A DNA stretch of 64,000 bases, taken from Streptomyces sp. H27-C3 (GTDB taxonomy: Bacteria > Actinomycetota > Actinomycetes > Streptomycetales > Streptomycetaceae). Location: positions 1 through 64,000 of the forward strand of contig NZ_JASITA010000031.1 in NCBI RefSeq assembly GCF_030063415.1. Reading direction: 5' to 3'. Position 1 is the stretch's first letter. Every line of letters begins with the position of its first letter. Below the pieces are notes generated by a model. The model saw nothing but the letters and a program-made list of their open reading frames with translations, was not told where the DNA came from and ran no database searches. Of this stretch, positions 1-7,710 are shown piece after piece. Made by a program: the position numbers and the translations under genes.

Positions 1-25
1 GCCCCACGCCCCCGCACCTCACCCC

Positions 26-790
26 CTACGTCCGCAACGACCGCCCGAACCCCGCCGCAAGCGGCATCCGCAGCCCCAGCGGCGGCGGCGCAGCCAACGC
101 GTCGGCGACCGGCCTCGCGTACCCCCGAGAAAAGAGCGCCCCCAGCACGAAGTCGACCGCGAGCGCCTCGACTTCCCCCCGGTACTGCCGCAGCGCGTGC
201 CCGTCCGAGTGCACCTCGAAGCGGCACGTATCGCGGTTCGTCTTCTTGGCCCGCTCGGCCAGCCGGTACGACAGCTCCGGATCGGTACGTTCGTCGTTCG
301 TGCCGTGCACGATCAGCACATGCCGCCCCACCAGCTGCTTCACCGGCTCGGGTGCCGCCGCCACATCCTCCTCGGGCAGCCAGGGAGCCATCGCGAGCAC
401 GGAGTTGACCGCCGAGTGCCCAGCGGCGTGCAACGCGGCCCGGCCCCCCATGTCGATGCCGACCAGGCACACGGGCACATCGCCGTACCGCCGTACGACC
501 TCGTCCGCCGCCCACTCCGCGTCCGCGGCGAGCTGCGCGTCGGTCCCGTTCCACCCGCGCCCGCGGTAGCGCACGATGTGCGAAGCCAGCCCCTCCGAGC
601 GCCCCGCGTCCGCGAATCTGCGCGCGAGCGGGCGCGCGACGGCATACGAGAGAGGGGAAGGACCACGGGCGGAAACGGGCTCGCCCGCGGGCAGTAACAG
701 GACCACACCACTGACCGTCTGCCCGTTCCCGACCGGCCCGAAGGCCCGCCCCAACCGGGCCACGGAGGCCGGAATCGCTTGCTGCGCCAT
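26..790 (-). CDS. alpha/beta hydrolase with Asp at the nucleophile position
   Basis: A 254-residue cytosolic protein with an alpha/beta-hydrolase fold. The nucleophile elbow reads GIDMGG (about residue 112), so Asp sits where serine hydrolases have Ser and dienelactone hydrolases have Cys. Downstream are the expected acid region (HGTNDERTDPELS, about 162-175) and histidine (SDGHALRQY, about 195). There is no signal peptide. It starts at ATG 790 and is divergent from adenosine deaminase across about 100 bp. The fold is clear from motif order. The substrate is unknown, and an Asp nucleophile would fit an epoxide hydrolase- or dehalogenase-like reaction only if the lid also fits. Confidence 0.75.
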   Translation of the reverse strand: MAQQAIPASVARLGRAFGPVGNGQTVSGVVLLLPAGEPVSARGPSPLSYAVARPLARRFADAGRSEGLASHIVRYRGRGWNGTDAQLAADAEWAADEVVRRYGDVPVCLVGIDMGGRAALHAAGHSAVNSVLAMAPWLPEEDVAAAPEPVKQLVGRHVLIVHGTNDERTDPELSYRLAERAKKTNRDTCRFEVHSDGHALRQYRGEVEALAVDFVLGALFSRGYARPVADALAAPPPLGLRMPLAAGFGRSLRT

Positions 791-864
791 GACAGAACAG
801 TGTCAGAAGGCCAGATGTACTCCACCCGTACGCACGGTCACTGTTACGTATCGACAGGAGCGAT

Positions 865-876
865 CTACGCGCGTAG
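865..876. promoter_or_regulatory. Putative nucleoside-regulon operator upstream of add
   Basis: Perfect 12-bp palindrome CTACGCGCGTAG, 17 nt before the adenosine deaminase ATG. The same 14-mer ATCTACGCGCGTAG is found upstream of deoC and of purine nucleoside phosphorylase in this window. Its position close to the start codon suggests a repressor site. The cognate regulator cannot be identified here. Confidence 0.7.
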
Positions 877-892
877 GCACTAGAGTGCCCAA

Positions 893-2047
893 ATGACGAG
901 CGAGACCCTCAACACGCCCACCGCGGACCAGATCCGCCGCGCACCGAAGGTGCTGCTCCACGACCACCTCGACGGTGGCCTACGCCCCGGCACGATCATC
1001 GACCTCGCCCGTGAAGCGGGCTATGGGGCACTCCCCGAGAGCGACGCCGACAAGCTCGGCCTGTGGTTCCGCGAGGCCGCGGACTCCGGCTCACTGGAGC
1101 GCTACCTGGAGACCTTCGCGCACACCTGCGCCGTCATGCAGACGCGTGACGCGCTCTTCCGCGTCGCAGCGGAGTGCGCCGAGGACCTCGCCGAGGACGG
1201 CGTCGTCTACGCCGAGGTGCGGTACGCCCCCGAGCAGCACCTGGAACAGGGGCTGACCCTCGAAGAGGTCGTCGAGGCCGTCAACGAGGGCTTCCGGGAG
1301 GGCGAGCGCCGTGCCAGAGCCAACGGCCACCGCATCCGCGTCGGCGCGCTGCTGACCGCGATGCGGCACGCCGCCCGCGCCCTGGAGATCGCCGAACTCG
1401 CCAACCGCTACCGTGACCTGGGCGTCAGCGGCTTCGACATCGCCGGCGCCGAGGCGGGTTTCCCGCCCACCAGGCACCTCGACGCCTTCGAGTACCTCAA
1501 GCGCGAGAACAACCACTTCACCATCCACGCGGGCGAGGCCTTCGGCCTGCCGTCGATCTGGCAGGCGCTCCAGTGGTGCGGCGCCGACCGGCTCGGCCAC
1601 GGGGTGCGCATCATCGACGACATCGAGGTCGCCGATGACGGCAGCGTCAAGCTGGGCCGCCTCGCCTCGTACGTACGCGACAAGCGCATTCCGCTGGAAA
1701 TGTGCCCGACGTCGAACCTTCAGACGGGCGCGGCCGATTCCTACGCCGAACACCCGATCGGGCTGCTGCGCAAGCTGCACTTCCGGCTGACCGTGAACAC
1801 CGACAACCGTCTCATGAGCGGTACCGGAATGAGCCGCGAGTTCGAGCACCTGATCGACGCTTTCGGTTACACGCTCGAAGACATGCAGTGGTTCACAGTC
1901 AATGCGATGAAATCAGCATTCATTCCTTTCGATGAACGCCTCGCCATGATCAACGACGTGATCAAGCCTGGATACGCCGAGTTGAAATCCGAATGGCTGT
2001 TCCGGCAGACCGCCGCGACCAGCGGATCTTCCTCAATCGGAGGCTGA
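893..2047 (+). CDS. add: adenosine deaminase
   Basis: Hydrolyses adenosine/deoxyadenosine to (deoxy)inosine plus ammonia in the cytosol, feeding purine nucleoside phosphorylase. It is 384 residues. The zinc site is visible as HDHLDGG (His23, His25), IHAGE (His212, with Glu215 as catalytic acid), LGHG (His236) and NTD (Asp304); CPTSN is also typical of the family. The start is ATG 893. No strong ribosome binding site is apparent and the leader is short. A palindrome shared with deoC and punA lies immediately upstream, indicating co-regulation with those nucleoside catabolic genes. A hairpin terminator follows. Confidence 0.95.
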   Translation: MTSETLNTPTADQIRRAPKVLLHDHLDGGLRPGTIIDLAREAGYGALPESDADKLGLWFREAADSGSLERYLETFAHTCAVMQTRDALFRVAAECAEDLAEDGVVYAEVRYAPEQHLEQGLTLEEVVEAVNEGFREGERRARANGHRIRVGALLTAMRHAARALEIAELANRYRDLGVSGFDIAGAEAGFPPTRHLDAFEYLKRENNHFTIHAGEAFGLPSIWQALQWCGADRLGHGVRIIDDIEVADDGSVKLGRLASYVRDKRIPLEMCPTSNLQTGAADSYAEHPIGLLRKLHFRLTVNTDNRLMSGTGMSREFEHLIDAFGYTLEDMQWFTVNAMKSAFIPFDERLAMINDVIKPGYAELKSEWLFRQTAATSGSSSIGG

Positions 2048-2063
2048 GTACGCAGGACACGGG

Positions 2064-2094
2064 GCGGCCGGGAATCGCAGGACCCGGCCGCTTT
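2064..2094 (+). terminator. terminator after add
   Basis: A 9-bp perfect stem GCGGCCGGG / CCCGGCCGC with a 10-nt loop followed by TTT, 17 nt after the add stop codon. Confidence 0.7.
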
Positions 2095-2101
2095 CGGGTA
2101 T

Positions 2102-2130
2102 TTGCGGGGGACAACGGGACTGGCTAGCTT
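2102..2130 (+). promoter_or_regulatory. Sigma-70-type promoter of the small secreted protein gene
   Basis: TTGCGG (2102-2107), a 17-nt spacer and TAGCTT (2125-2130), about 48 nt before the ATG at 2179. It lies directly after the add terminator. This is assigned from hexamers and spacing only. Confidence 0.55.
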
Positions 2131-2178
2131 GCAGAGCCGCTCAAACTCCCCGCTCCCTGTAGCAAGGACGTTTTCTTC

Positions 2179-2517
2179 ATGAAGCAGTCTGCTGCCAAGA
2201 CTCTCGGTACCGCCGCTCTCGGTGCCGCCTTCGCCGCTGCCGCCGCCGGCAGCGCCGCCGCGGCCCCGGCCGTCCCGACCCTGCCGGACACGCTCGGCAC
2301 GCTGAGCACCGTCACCAAGACGCTGCCCGTCGAGCAGTCGATCGCGGCGCTTCCGTCGAGTGCCCCCGAGATCCTGGCGGTCGGCCAGGAGGCGCTCTCC
2401 GGCCTCGGCGCGTCGACGATGCCCGCGGGCGAGAAGGCCGACCCGGTCGGCAGTCTCCTGGGCGGCCTGCCCACCGGCGGCGCCCTGCCCAGCGGCTCGC
2501 TGCCTCTCGCGGGCTGA
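2179..2517 (+). CDS. small secreted protein
   Basis: A 112-residue exported protein of unknown function. A Sec signal peptide is clear: KQSAAK basic start, then an Ala-rich core ending SAAAA-APAVP near residue 34. The mature chain is short, rich in Leu, Pro, Gly and Ser (SLLGGLPTGG) and has no cysteine. AAGGACG lies upstream of ATG 2179. It has its own promoter and terminator, so it is probably monocistronic. It is similar in style to the secreted protein at 8475, and both look like the small abundant exported proteins of Streptomyces. No catalytic motif is seen. Confidence 0.8.
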   Translation: MKQSAAKTLGTAALGAAFAAAAAGSAAAAPAVPTLPDTLGTLSTVTKTLPVEQSIAALPSSAPEILAVGQEALSGLGASTMPAGEKADPVGSLLGGLPTGGALPSGSLPLAG

Positions 2518-2543
2518 GCAGACCCGGCGTAGAGCACGCACAG

Positions 2544-2574
2544 GGGGCGCACACCGGATTCAGGTGTGCGCCCC
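2544..2574 (+). terminator. strong hairpin terminator
   Basis: A 12-bp perfect stem (2544-2555 with 2563-2574) and a 7-nt loop, 27 nt after the secreted protein stop. It may also serve the convergent PspC gene. Confidence 0.8.
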
Positions 2575-2620
2575 TTCGGCATGCATGCCCCGGAGGGCAC
2601 AAGGCGTCGTACGCCGTGAA

Positions 2621-2821
2621 CTACCAGGCGGTCGTCGAGGTCTTCTCCGCCGGGAGGAAGATCCACAGGCCCAGGTAGATCAGGAACTGCGGGCCGGGCA
2701 GCAGACACGAGACCAGGAAGATCACGCGCATCGTCGTCGCGGAGGTGCCGAAGCGCCGTGCCAGCGCAGCGCACACTCCGCCGATCATCCGGCCGTCACG
2801 GGGGCGGGCAAGGGCGGTCAT
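2621..2821 (-). CDS. PspC domain small membrane protein
   Basis: 66 residues covering just a PspC domain: RMIGGVCAALARRFG at the N-terminus and a hydrophobic helix (VIFLVSCLLPGPQFLIYLGLWIF) ending in PAEK. PspC proteins sit in the cytoplasmic membrane and are linked to envelope-stress sensing in other bacteria. Here it stands alone, without PspA or sensor-kinase fusion, so its partner is not evident. The ATG is at 2821. Confidence 0.85.
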   Translation of the reverse strand: MTALARPRDGRMIGGVCAALARRFGTSATTMRVIFLVSCLLPGPQFLIYLGLWIFLPAEKTSTTAW

Positions 2822-2912
2822 GGCGGGCTCCTTAGCAGTGGTCCGGGAGTCACGTCCTGTGTGCTTCCCGTTGCTTCAATACTGCGCCCGGTCGGGGGGG
2901 CAAAGCATCGCT

Positions 2913-3476
2913 CTACGGGGCGATCCCGACCCTGGGAATCGTCGGGGTAGCCCCCTGAGGGGCGTCATCCCGCAGCAGGGTCCTGCCCCGAGGACGCCCC
3001 CGGCGCCGCCCGCGCCGCAGCAGCGAGCGCCCTGTGGGCACGACCGCCAGGTGCGCCAGCGCCACCCCGACCGTGTTCAACAGCAGCGAATCCACATCGA
3101 CGACCTGGCCGGGCACCCCGGTCTGCAACAGCTCGATCGCCAGCGAGAACAGTGCCCCGGCCGCGACCGTACGGGCCAGCGAGCCCAGCGGTGACACGGC
3201 GATGCGCCCGCCCACCATCGGCAGCAGCACGCCCAGCGGCGCGAGCAGCAGCAGCGCCTCGCCGATCCGGCGCGCGGCGGGCAGCGGGCCCAGGGCCATG
3301 TCCGCCCTGATGCCGGCCAGCGGATGGAAGTTCGGCGCGGTCACCCACGGGACGTCCAGGGGGCGAAGCGTCAGCCACCCGACGTACAGCAGATGCGCGA
3401 CGAGGAGGAGAATCCCCGCCACGCGGAGCCGAATGAGGACGGTGCTTCCGTCGGGGCCATGACGCACGACCCACAA
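2913..3476 (-). CDS. VanZ family membrane protein
   Basis: 187 residues from TTG 3476, or 184 from GTG 3467. Several hydrophobic helices and the VanZ-like segments RPLDVPW, NFHPLAGI and ELLQTGVPGQVVDVDSLLLNT (the family VDxxDxxxN region, about residues 118-135) are visible. VanZ proteins are integral membrane proteins, one of which gives low-level teicoplanin resistance; most family members have no defined role. It is downstream of the afsQ lipoprotein gene on the same strand with about 60 bp between, so it may be cotranscribed. Confidence 0.8.
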   Translation of the reverse strand: MWVVRHGPDGSTVLIRLRVAGILLLVAHLLYVGWLTLRPLDVPWVTAPNFHPLAGIRADMALGPLPAARRIGEALLLLAPLGVLLPMVGGRIAVSPLGSLARTVAAGALFSLAIELLQTGVPGQVVDVDSLLLNTVGVALAHLAVVPTGRSLLRRGRRRGRPRGRTLLRDDAPQGATPTIPRVGIAP

Positions 3477-3537
3477 GACGCGGTTACCGGCAGGTTCGGT
3501 TCCGCCTGCCCCCCCGGTGTGACGAGCCCGTGCCGCG

Positions 3538-4179
3538 TCAGTCCGCCGGGCGGATCTCCCCGAGCGTCCCCACCCCGTCCGGCCTGGCCTTCAGGGCCGG
3601 GGTGCAGCGGTAGCCGCGCACCGGATCGTCGGACGGACCACCCAGCGCCACGGACTCGTCGGGATCCGCCGCCGAGCTGTCCGCGAACGAACAGACGATC
3701 TGCGCCAGGGCGTGCGTCGGCAAGTCCTCCGGCGGGGAGGTCAGGCGCAGCGCGTCCTTGGGGTCGCCCTCGCGCGGCCCGGAAACGGCCAGTGTCTCCC
3801 GTACATCCGTGCTGAACCCGGCCTGCTTCTCCTCGGCCGACGGCTTCTTCTGGAGCTCGTTGAGGAGGATCTGCGCGACCCGCACCGGGTCGGCCATCAG
3901 CTTGTCCTCCGGGATCCGCACCGTCCGGTCCACCGACACCAACTGCGTACCGCAGACCAGATAGACCTGGAGGGGGACGCCGGGCGCCGCCGCGTCGTCG
4001 GTGTCGGCGTTCGGGGAGGACAGCTCGCACGGCACCCGGGACGGGGCGCCGCCCGCGCGGACCGGCACCGATGTGGTCCGGATCCCGCACCCGGCCAGCA
4101 CGGCGCAGACCACCCCGAGACAGGCCAGGGCGAAAGCCGCAGGCCACGCGCCGACGCCGCGGCCACCGGCCGAGGTCAC
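3538..4179 (-). CDS. lipoprotein of the afsQ operon
   Basis: 213 residues from GTG 4179, which overlaps the afsQ2 stop as GTGA; GAGG lies just upstream. An earlier GTG at 4191 is possible. A signal peptide with lipobox LAGC (near residue 30) predicts a membrane-anchored lipoprotein facing the cell surface. The mature part resembles GerMN/sporulation-type domains (PVRVAQILLNELQKKPSAEE). The gene follows afsQ1-afsQ2 with translational coupling, so it may modulate AfsQ2 sensing, but that is inference. From memory, S. coelicolor has a lipoprotein in the same place. Confidence 0.8.
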   Translation of the reverse strand: MTSAGGRGVGAWPAAFALACLGVVCAVLAGCGIRTTSVPVRAGGAPSRVPCELSSPNADTDDAAAPGVPLQVYLVCGTQLVSVDRTVRIPEDKLMADPVRVAQILLNELQKKPSAEEKQAGFSTDVRETLAVSGPREGDPKDALRLTSPPEDLPTHALAQIVCSFADSSAADPDESVALGGPSDDPVRGYRCTPALKARPDGVGTLGEIRPAD

Positions 4180-5720
4180 TTGTCCTCGCACGCTTCCCCC
4201 TCCCGCTCGACGTCTCCGTAGGACTCCTCGTCCGCCGTCCCCGACACGTCCAGCGGCAGCCGCAGCACGAAGACCGCGCCGCCGTCCGGTGCGTTGGCGG
4301 CCGTGATGTCGCCGCCGTGAATGTGCGCGTTCTCCATGGCGATGGACAGGCCGAGCCCACTGCCCTCGGAGCGCGGCCGGGAGGCACTCGCCTTGTAGAA
4401 GCGGTCGAAGACATGTGGCAGTACGTCCTCGGGGATGCCGGGGCCGTGGTCCTGCACCTCGATGGTCAGCTCGTGGTCGACGACCCGCACCGACACCCGT
4501 ACCGGCGAACCGCCGTGCTTGAGCGCGTTGCCGATCAGGTTCGCCAGGATGACGTCCAGGCGGCGCGGGTCGAGCAGCGCGATGATGCCGCGCTCCGCGT
4601 CCAGATCCACCGCGTCCAGCCAGGCGCGGGCATCGATGCAGGCGGTGACCTGGTCGGCCACATCGACGTCGTCGAGCACCAGCCGGGCCGTGCCGGCGTC
4701 GAAGCGGGTCACCTCCATCAGGTTCTCCACCAGGTCGTTGAGCCGCCGGGTCTCGCTGACCACCAGATGCACGGCAGGCGCGATCATCGGGTCGAAGCTG
4801 TCCGCCTCGTCCTCCAGGATCTCCGCCACCGCCGTGATCGCGGTCAGCGGCGTCCGCAGTTCGTGCGACATGTCGGCGACGAAGCGGCGGCTCGACTCCT
4901 CTCGGGCGCTCATGTCCGCGACCTTCTTCTCCAGCGACTCGGCGGTTCTGTTGAACGTGCGGGACAGATCGGCCAGCTCGTCCGTCCCCGACACCCGCAG
5001 CCGGGTCTCCAGCTTGCCCTCGCCGAGCCGCCGCGCCGCGTCGCCCAGCCGCTGCACGGGCTTGAGCACCGTCGTGGCTGCCGCCTGCGCGAGCAGCGCC
5101 GAACCGAGCAGGGCGAGGCCGGTGGCGATGGCCAGTGACCAGGCGAGCGAGTTCAGATCCTCGCGCTCCTGCTCCAGCGAGGTGAGCATGTACCCGGTCG
5201 GCCCGCCACCGATCACTTTCGTACCGGCCACCAGGAACGGCTTGCTGTTGGGGGTGATCCGCAACCAGTAGAGGTGGTACGGAACATCATGAGGCTCCGC
5301 CACCTTCTGCTTGTGATTCACCGCCTCCTGGAGCTCGTCCGGCACCTGGTCGAGCGTGAAGGAGTCCATGTCGGAGTTGCCCACGATCGGCTTGCCCGCC
5401 GCGCGCTCGTCGACGAGCACCACGCTGTAGCCGGGGCTGCTGCTGGTCGCCATCTGCGTGGCCGTGGTCTCCAGCTCGCTCTGGGTCGGCTGCAACGGCA
5501 GTGTGGCGGCGCGGTTCTGCATCTCCTGGCGGAAGTCGTTGAGCGCCGCGTCCTGCGTGCGGGTCAGTACCGCCTCGCGGTTGAGCCAGTACGCGATGCC
5601 CGACGCGGAGACGGCAGCCGTCAGCGCCACCAGGGCGAAGACGATGATGAGGCGCAGCCGCAGGCTGGTCCAGCGCAGCCCGGCCAGCAGGCCCCGCCGG
5701 GGACCGGGGACCTTCGTCAC
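4176..5720 (-). CDS. afsQ2: sensor histidine kinase AfsQ2
   Basis: 514 residues from GTG 5720, which overlaps the afsQ1 stop as GTGA. It is a membrane sensor: an N-terminal helix (about 14-38), an extracytoplasmic domain, a second helix (LAIATGLALLGSALLAQ), a HAMP linker, HisKA with phospho-acceptor His in ADMSHELRTPLTAI, then HATPase_c with N box (LIGNALKH), G1 (DHGPGIPED), F box (FDRFYK) and G2 (GSGLGLSIA). It phosphorylates AfsQ1. In S. coelicolor the AfsQ pair controls antibiotic production and nitrogen/phosphate-linked genes during growth on glutamate. Identification rests on domains plus the sigQ-afsQ1-afsQ2-lipoprotein arrangement. Confidence 0.92.
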   Translation of the reverse strand: MTKVPGPRRGLLAGLRWTSLRLRLIIVFALVALTAAVSASGIAYWLNREAVLTRTQDAALNDFRQEMQNRAATLPLQPTQSELETTATQMATSSSPGYSVVLVDERAAGKPIVGNSDMDSFTLDQVPDELQEAVNHKQKVAEPHDVPYHLYWLRITPNSKPFLVAGTKVIGGGPTGYMLTSLEQEREDLNSLAWSLAIATGLALLGSALLAQAAATTVLKPVQRLGDAARRLGEGKLETRLRVSGTDELADLSRTFNRTAESLEKKVADMSAREESSRRFVADMSHELRTPLTAITAVAEILEDEADSFDPMIAPAVHLVVSETRRLNDLVENLMEVTRFDAGTARLVLDDVDVADQVTACIDARAWLDAVDLDAERGIIALLDPRRLDVILANLIGNALKHGGSPVRVSVRVVDHELTIEVQDHGPGIPEDVLPHVFDRFYKASASRPRSEGSGLGLSIAMENAHIHGGDITAANAPDGGAVFVLRLPLDVSGTADEESYGDVEREGEACEDK

Positions 5721-6394
5721 GAAGGCGTGTCCAGCCGGTAGCCCACGCCCCGCACCGTACGGATCAGGGTCGGCGACGACGGCACGTCCTCCACCTTCGC
5801 CCGCAGCCGCTGGACACACGCGTCGACCAGCCGTGAGTCACCGAGATAGTCGTGCTCCCACACCAGGCGCAGCAGTTGCTGGCGCGAGAGCGCCTGCCCC
5901 GGCCGACGGCTCAATTCCAGCAACAACCGCAGCTCGGTCGGCGTGAGCTGCAAATCCTCGCCGTTCTTGGTGACCGTCATGGCGGAGCGGTCGATCACGA
6001 CATTGCCGAAGGAGGCCGCGTCGTTGGCCTCCCGCTCGCCGCGTCGCAGCACCGCCCGGATCCGGGCGTCGAGAACCCGCCCCTGCACCGGCTTGACGAC
6101 ATAGTCGTCGGCGCCCGACTCCAGGCCGACCACCACGTCGATGTCGTCACTGCGCGCGGTCAGCAGGATGATCGGCAGTTGGTCCGTTCGTCGAATACGT
6201 CGGCACACCTCGAATCCATCGATGCCGGGCAACATCACGTCCAGCACGATCAGATCCGGCCGCTGCTCGCGCAACAGCTTCAGGCCGTCCTCTCCCGTCG
6301 CCGCGGTGGCCACTTGGTGGCCCTGGCGTGACAGCGAGAGTTCGAGGGCCGTGCGGATGGCGTCGTCGTCCTCGATCAGCAACAGGAAAGGCAC
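5717..6394 (-). CDS. afsQ1: response regulator AfsQ1
   Basis: OmpR/PhoB-type regulator, 225 residues from GTG 6394, which equals the length I recall for S. coelicolor AfsQ1; an ATG at 6403 is an alternative. The receiver domain has the acidic pocket EDDD (8-11), phospho-acceptor Asp52 in LIVLDVMLPG, Thr and Lys in LLTAR and DYVVKP, then a winged helix DNA-binding domain (LTPTELRLLLELSRRPGQ to RTVRGVGYRL). It is the first gene of the afsQ operon and divergent from sigQ, with a GTnAC-n6-GTnAC site between them, so it probably regulates both directions. Confidence 0.93.
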   Translation of the reverse strand: MPFLLLIEDDDAIRTALELSLSRQGHQVATAATGEDGLKLLREQRPDLIVLDVMLPGIDGFEVCRRIRRTDQLPIILLTARSDDIDVVVGLESGADDYVVKPVQGRVLDARIRAVLRRGEREANDAASFGNVVIDRSAMTVTKNGEDLQLTPTELRLLLELSRRPGQALSRQQLLRLVWEHDYLGDSRLVDACVQRLRAKVEDVPSSPTLIRTVRGVGYRLDTPS

Positions 6395-6509
6395 AGAGGT
6401 CATTCTGGCCCATGGGGGAGGAGGAGTTCGACAGTTGTAGCGCTCCCATACCGCTCCCGCACCTCGCGCGTACGGCTCCCGCACCGTATCCCCGGCAGGA
6501 ACTTCCCCT

Positions 6510-6525
6510 GTGACAGGCCTGTGAC
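6510..6525. promoter_or_regulatory. Candidate AfsQ1 binding site (afsQ1-sigQ intergenic)
   Basis: GTGAC AGGCCT GTGAC: two direct 5-mers separated by 6 nt. This fits the published AfsQ1 consensus GTnAC-n6-GTnAC. It lies 101 nt upstream of the sigQ start and 116 nt upstream of the afsQ1 start. Confidence 0.8.
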
Positions 6526-6610
6526 AGTCGGCGGACACCCCGATGAAACTGCCGGGGCAAGCTGATGGTCACACGGACAGCAACGGACTCCACCGACGGG
6601 GGGGCGCGAG

Positions 6611-7357
6611 ATGAACGCACTGCAGAGCACCACTTCCAGCGCAGTTGTCACGCGTCTTCACGACGTAACCAGGAGCACCGAGAAGTCCGGCGCTGTGGGA
6701 GGGCGGGGGTGCTCGCACGGCACCGGGCGTCAGCGCACGCAGACCATGCACATGGCTGCGGTGGCGATGGACGCATCTGTGGGGGGCAACGGGGGAACGG
6801 CGTACGGGGAGACCGCGGGGGAAGGCGTTTCTGCGTCGGAGGCGGAGTTCACCGCCTACGTCCAGCAGCGCCGGGCCTCCCTGTACGCAACCGCCTTCCA
6901 CCTGACCGGTGACCGGTTCGAGGCCGAGGACCTGCTGCAGAGCGCACTGTTCTCGACGTACCGCGCCTGGGACAGGATCAGCGACAAGGCCGCGGTGGGC
7001 GGCTATCTGCGCCGCACGATGACCAATCTGCACATCAGCGCCTGGCGGCGGCGCAAGCTCAACGAATACCCGACCGAGGAGCTGCCGGAGACGGTGGGCG
7101 ACACGGACGCGATGCGCGGCACCGAGCTGCGCGCCGTGCTCTGGCAGGCGCTCGCCCGGCTGCCTGAACTCCAGCGCACGATGCTGGTCCTCCGCTACTA
7201 CGAGGGCCGCACCGACCCGGAGATCGCGGACATTCTCGACATCAGTGTCGGCACGGTGAAGTCCAGCATTTGGCGGTCGCTCCGCCGGATGCGTGAGGAC
7301 CAGGTCCTCAGCTTCGGCCGTGACGAGGAGGAGTCCTTCGGCGAGTTGGTGGCCTGA
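6611..7357 (+). CDS. sigQ: ECF RNA polymerase sigma factor SigQ (SigE family)
   Basis: 248 residues. Region 2 spans about 80-145 (ASLYATAFHLTGDRFEAEDL, then LFSTYRAWDRI and RRTMTNLHISAWRRRK). Region 4 spans about 175-230 (LARLPELQRTMLVLRYYEG, then DILDISVGTVKSSIWRSLRR). The about 75-residue N-terminal extension is low-complexity Gly-rich, so a later start (Met46 or Met53) is possible. Divergent from afsQ1; in S. coelicolor sigQ is a direct AfsQ1 target and dampens antibiotic production, which the intergenic AfsQ1-type box supports here. An intrinsic terminator follows. Confidence 0.9.
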   Translation: MNALQSTTSSAVVTRLHDVTRSTEKSGAVGGRGCSHGTGRQRTQTMHMAAVAMDASVGGNGGTAYGETAGEGVSASEAEFTAYVQQRRASLYATAFHLTGDRFEAEDLLQSALFSTYRAWDRISDKAAVGGYLRRTMTNLHISAWRRRKLNEYPTEELPETVGDTDAMRGTELRAVLWQALARLPELQRTMLVLRYYEGRTDPEIADILDISVGTVKSSIWRSLRRMREDQVLSFGRDEEESFGELVA

Positions 7358-7439
7358 AGGACGGGGGGAGCCGCTGTTTCGGGGGAGACGGCGGCAGTAC
7401 GGGGGGACGCGGGGGAAGCTAAGGGGACACGGGGGAACA

Positions 7440-7479
7440 GCAGGACCGGGGGCCGGGGGGGCCGTCCGGTCCTGCTTTT
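7440..7479 (+). terminator. terminator after sigQ
   Basis: Ten-bp perfect stem GCAGGACCGG / CCGGTCCTGC with a G-rich loop and TTTT at 7476-7479. The 80 nt before it are runs of G separated by short words, with no coding features. Confidence 0.75.
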
Positions 7480-7518
7480 CTCTGTGCGGACTTGCGGAAC
7501 TGCGTGCCTGCGGACCTA

Positions 7519-7680
7519 ACGACCTCGGGGGCAATGGGGCGTGGATCAGCGAGCGGCGTCCTGCGGCTTCGCGTCCAAGGCGGAGGAGGGAGGCGACGCG
7601 GAGCGTCGTCGACCGACGACAACGCCGGAGGCGGAGTCGCGGGGCGTCGGGAGCCCGCGCACTATTGCCCCCGAGGTCGT
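7519..7680. repeat. 162-bp inverted-repeat element (MITE-like)
   Basis: Perfect 17-bp terminal inverted repeats ACGACCTCGGGGGCAAT (7519-7535) and its complement (7664-7680) enclose about 128 bp with no gene. The 10-mer GTGCCTGCGG flanks both sides (7504-7513 and 7683-7692), offset by a few bases from the ends, like a decayed target duplication. It lies between the sigQ terminator and the kinase gene. From memory, near-identical sequences recur in many Streptomyces genomes. No transposase is present, so it would be non-autonomous. Confidence 0.7.
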
Positions 7681-7710
7681 AAGTGCCTGCGGGCGTACGC
7701 TTCTGGGTGC

